Origin: Acanthaster planci | Lineage: Eukaryota > Echinodermata > Asteroidea > Valvatida > Acanthasteridae | Reading direction: 5' to 3' | NCBI RefSeq assembly: GCF_001949145.1 | Contig: NW_019091370.1 | Location: 2,248,575-2,312,574, forward strand | DNA: 64,000 bases | Shown: positions 60,205 through 64,000 of the stretch, piece by piece | How the letters are laid out: every line of letters starts with the position of its first letter | How positions within the stretch are numbered: position 1 is the stretch's first letter | Notes under the pieces: model-generated | Database searches by the model: none | What the model saw: the letters and a program-made list of their open reading frames with translations, nothing else | Told to the model about the DNA's origin: nothing | Made by a program: the position numbers and the translations under genes

Positions 60205-60242
60205 CACAGGTGGAGGAAAATGTTGCTCGCGCATTGCGCTTG
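60205..60242 (+). repeat. 42-bp minisatellite, last unit
   Basis: Partial, slightly diverged unit CACAGGTGGAGG...GCGCTTG marking the right end of the array. Confidence 0.9.
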
Positions 60243-60979
60243 AATCACATTTTGCAAACAAAAAAATCCACCTTTCTGCCATCTTGAGATAACCGCATGA
60301 TGCAATATATGTCCAGCCTCAAGGAAGGTGTGTTTGCACTTGCCGGCAGGTCATGCTCCTGCTGTTTGTGCACTTAAGGGCTACACTGACGTTAACACGA
60401 ATAACATGCTCAGATGCGGCCCAGGAACACTTGGGGCATCATCCATACCACATGAACCAAAATGAGCAAGACTTTTCAATGCACCGACATTGATTTGTGG
60501 GGCAACTTCATCTCCAATGCAATCATTTTATCTGAGATCTACGGGAGGCGACGCACCCTATCTTTATTGCCCCCAAAGCCCATCCCCCCTGCTTGTGTTG
60601 TCCCTGATACTGCTGTCCAGAACCACCTTGGTTGACGACCCTTCACGTGACGACAGATGCCCAACAAGTCAGCGGTACGATTAGAAACCAAGACACATCC
60701 GCCGCCAGCCAGGTTTGGTGAAGCACATCCAAAAATACACATACAAAAGAGTGCTCTGTGTTTTGTGTTATGCTACTAGTAGTGTACTGTACACATGTCC
60801 AATCCCAGCAGCTCACACACCCCGTGATCCGTTTATCGCGCTTGGGCAGACAGTGTAAGTGATGCTATTTTCAGCAATTTTTTATTTGTAAACATGGCAA
60901 AGTTTAATCAAAACCCTCCTCACACATATAACAGACATACGCGGACTGGACACGCACATGGGAAGGGAATTTTCCCTTT
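60243..60979. other. Non-coding DNA, nothing recognised
   Basis: Short domain-less frames only. Confidence 0.4.
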
Positions 60980-61150
60980 TAACACAACAGAGCAAGTGCG
61001 GCATGAGCAGGCGGGGGGAGGCCTTCCGTACTATCGGGATAGAGGGCCAAGTCTTGCGGAAAATCAAAAACCCAGACCCGGTACCTCTTGGCGCATTATT
61101 TATTATTCCATTATTCAAACCCATTGTGGGATGTGTGTGCTAGCTGATAA
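60980..61150. promoter_or_regulatory. Candidate conserved non-coding island
   Basis: CTATCGGGATAGAGGG (inverted CTATC/GATAG pair), CGCATTATTTATTATTCC and ATTATTCAAACCC lie within 170 bp. Texture-based call only. Confidence 0.28.
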
Positions 61151-62984
61151 AAGAAATATGAATAAGAAATGACCCTGTATTTTGGGCAGGCAGCCCTCAC
61201 AAAGCGGCTTTCGTGCCTAGTCGCTGCTGTTTGTCTTCCAAATTACCACTGCTGTGTACACCAATATGGACGGTTCAATTAGCAAACAAAGAACCCAACC
61301 AAAACCCTCATTAGGATTGCAATGGAACTCTGACGAACATGAATATTTCAAGACCTAATGGACTCTGTGCAGTAAATGTAACCCTATCTAACAAAATGAG
61401 TCCCAAGTCACCACAGCCACTAGCCTCTAAAGGCATCTGGCAAAATGCCCACCAATGAGAGTCCTTTACAATTTTCAACCACATAATTCCCATTTTCATT
61501 AGGATCTGTAAGGTAATGATACTGTCCATTAAACCAAAGAGCTTACTTTGCTCTTTCTAATGCAAACAAAACAAAATCAGTAAAAGCGATCATTTTGAGG
61601 GATTTGAGTCACAAATGTCGATGAGGATTCATGGCCTGCTCTTAAGGTCCAATGAAGAACAGGCCACATGTGAGTAGGCTATTTTATGGCTGAGGCTTAC
61701 AGTTTTTGCAATTACCATGCCATGGAGTGCAGCTGTAGCCACAGACAAATATGCCCGACCCAGACATGGCCATGCACTACATACCCGATGTATACATTGG
61801 TTTGGGCATGTGTATGGCGTGGAACACACAGGAACAATGTTCACTGATGTCCAGAAATCTACAAGTTCTCCTACGTCACAGCAAGGTGTTTTATTCCTCC
61901 ATGGTGACAGGAACACATCTGAGAGTGTGAACCAAACAGAACTGTTACTTCGGAGTCCATCGCTCACACTAACCATGATGTATCATGTTTTTTAATGCCA
62001 AGGTCTTCCTTGTACGGTACATGTAGTAATGGATGGATTAGGCTGACTGAAGCCATCAACCACAATACAGTGTTGTAAATGAGTGTGTCAAAGTCAATGC
62101 TTTCCCAAAATGTAATCAAATGTGACACTTTGTTCCTTTTCACACTAATACGCAGATGTGACCGTAGGCAGAGGAGACTAATGTTTGAAAATTTAAGTAC
62201 AACATCATGATAGATACACACATGTAAAAACACCCAGAAAGTAAATTTCTTGACAGAGTGACATCAGATTACACAGGAGAGGAAAACGGTTGAACTGTCC
62301 TCTTTCATACTCCTGTTTATCTCCTTAGTTCAAATCCCAAAGATTAAACCCTGATTAAGGCCATAATCCAGGTTTACAATATTTTGGTCGACAAATCTTA
62401 AGCAGTTTAATGCCATCCAGTCCTGTGGATTACATGCACATGTATTTTTGCTTGTCAAAACTGCTCCCAAGGTTGTCTGCCATACTTTGCACAAACGACA
62501 GATATTGTTTTTGTAGAGGTCAGTAAAAAACAACACAAATTAATGTACTCATTGACCAATCATAATGATAAGCAATGGTGCATGGACTGACATGCATGGC
62601 AGTATGAACTGTACAGTGAATCCATGTACCCACGACAAATGTTTTGCCATACATGAACTGAATCTTCAACTGTGTGCCGAAAATGGATGTTTTTACGTAA
62701 ATGCAACATTTCAATCTGATCTATCTCAGGACAGCCAAGACGAGAAGCGACATTAAATAAAAACTGATACAACAAAATTTGGTCTGAAATGGTCTTAAAA
62801 GAGGGGCAGATGTATGAATTTTAATTTTAGGATGAAGGGCGATTTCCCATGAACAATTGTTCTGAAAAGTTTATTCTCACAGAAGCTCACACGTAAATCC
62901 CATTCCCACCCAACTATTACAGATGAACAACGGCTCTGAAAATGTAATAACAACTGCAATGATCCACTTCTTGGATGGATTTAT
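61151..62984. other. Non-coding DNA, nothing recognised
   Basis: Overlapping frames at 61629-61995 on both strands have no domain. No repeat is recognised. Confidence 0.4.
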
Positions 62985-63330
62985 TATTTGAGATCAAATT
63001 TGATGGCATTCAAATCCCTGATGGGCCGCTTTCCATTACCTCAATGGTGATATAAGGTGAGGCGATGATTATTCATAGGTACTGCTCGGGGCAGTGGAAG
63101 GTGGGAGAACTGGCTGTTTGAAAGGGGCGAACGTGGTAGGCAGCAAGGGTTCAGATGCACTTTTGTTGTTCTTGAACAGTGGTTGCCCTCAGGATTAGGC
63201 GCAGTTCATACAAACCCCAGTCGTGGTTCGACAGATGGGGGTCACAGGAATGGTAGGATTAGCATTCGTATTGATGATGTGCTGGTGTAAGATTTTAAAG
63301 TTCCAGATCATCAGGGAGGGATAATGCATT
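62985..63330. promoter_or_regulatory. Candidate conserved non-coding island
   Basis: CAAATTTGATGGCATTCAAATCCC, GATTATTCATAGG and GGATTAGCATTCGTATTGATG are set in mixed-composition DNA without simple repeats. No coding frame. Texture-based call only. Confidence 0.3.
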
Positions 63331-64000
63331 CCTAATGATTGTCATGCTTTGGTTCCTGTAAGCTGAGTAAAATACACATAAACCTGAGTACAATTTCTGG
63401 CTTTTATATTTCTTCAGGAAACACCTAAGAATTTGATTGAAGAGTTTATTTGCCCCTCTTCAGGACTCTGTTTACTGTTCAGTGGTGCATTTACAAATTC
63501 AAAGTACCGGTACGTAGTAATTTTGGTTTCAATTTCTGGACAGCATTTTGCCTCTCAAGGCTGAAACAACTGAGGTGATAGGTGAACCCTAAGCACAGCC
63601 ATTTTCAATCGAATATGAGCATAAAAACAGCATTTACATGGTTTACATGAGGGGGTTATGATGCCCTCAACTCATTACAAAGCCTGGCAGATCTCCAAAA
63701 GTAGACTTCTAAACATTTTCTACATTTGGAATATTGTACCAACTGGTGCCAATCTCTTATTAACAGAACGAAAGAATCCTCCTGTGGTTAAACATTTCTT
63801 CACCCTAATTTTTTCACCAAAAGGAAACAAAAACCCCGTCCAAACCGCACTGCTGATCAAGTTCCAGCGATGGTATAAGCGTATTTGTTTTATGAATGAT
63901 AAAACATGCCATCCGACCACTACTGTTCCCTGCATCACTTTCCCACTGACTCTTCTGATCGCCAGCATTTGGTGCTATTTGTATTGTTTTGTGCGCTGTC
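63331..64000. other. Non-coding DNA to window end
   Basis: Contains AGTACCGGTACG near 63504. An 82-codon minus-strand frame (63720-63968) has no recognised domain. Nothing else is supported. Confidence 0.4.

Noticed and set aside
59113-60242. CRISPR-like array
   Set aside because: Units are contiguous 42-bp tandem copies without variable spacers, in eukaryotic DNA.
58871-60292. Open frame of 473 codons
   Set aside because: It runs through 962 N and a 42-bp minisatellite; the readable part is repeat translation.

Overview
This is eukaryotic, non-coding, intergenic-looking DNA, most likely from an invertebrate deuterostome. My best guess is an echinoderm, perhaps a sea star; a hemichordate or amphioxus is not excluded. 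The guess rests on the absence of any convincing gene in 64 kb, many TACATGTACATGTA-type repeats, scattered TACCGGTA motifs, tRNA-derived short interspersed elements, many small foldback (MITE-like) elements, and two assembly gaps (3959-4179 and 59243-60204). No open reading frame carries a domain I recognise, and I see no operon, ribosome-binding-site pattern, rRNA, genuine tRNA or CRISPR array.

The main structure is a pair of inverted, clearly homologous non-coding elements. Copy A (20573-21354, + orientation) and copy B (48181-48912, reverse complement) share at least a dozen sequence blocks in the same order. These include perfect runs of 19, 19, 18, 16 and 26 bases and one 30-base block with a single difference. 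The blocks are separated by spacers that differ in sequence and length. Perfect blocks within drifted spacers are typical of duplicated conserved non-coding regulatory elements, not of recently copied transposons. The two copies lie about 27 kb apart and face opposite ways.

Around the pair, the window reads as a regulatory gene desert. Compositionally distinct islands, free of simple repeats and rich in TAAT and CCAAT/TGATTGG motifs, occur near 0.6-1.0, 8.8-9.1, 10.1-10.5, 12.6-12.8, 13.8-14.0, 16.4-16.7, 23.9-24.6, 25.8-26.1, 28.7-29.1, 31.0-31.4, 43.7-44.2, 46.7-46.9, 61.0-61.15 and 63.0-63.3 kb. They are candidates only; apart from A and B I have no second sequence to prove conservation.

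The intervening DNA holds mobile-element debris: a minus-strand tRNA-derived SINE (19470-19813); a foldback element followed within 8 bp by a second SINE (21737-22195); a 137-bp near-complete palindrome (29752-29888); a foldback array of roughly 16-bp modules flanked by AATAGGG (35283-35870); a hAT-like element (36878-37131); a short palindromic element (47801-47926); a TA-flanked element with 28-bp inverted ends (52987-53248); and a 42-bp minisatellite that runs into the large gap. If A and B are enhancers, their target gene or genes lie outside this window.
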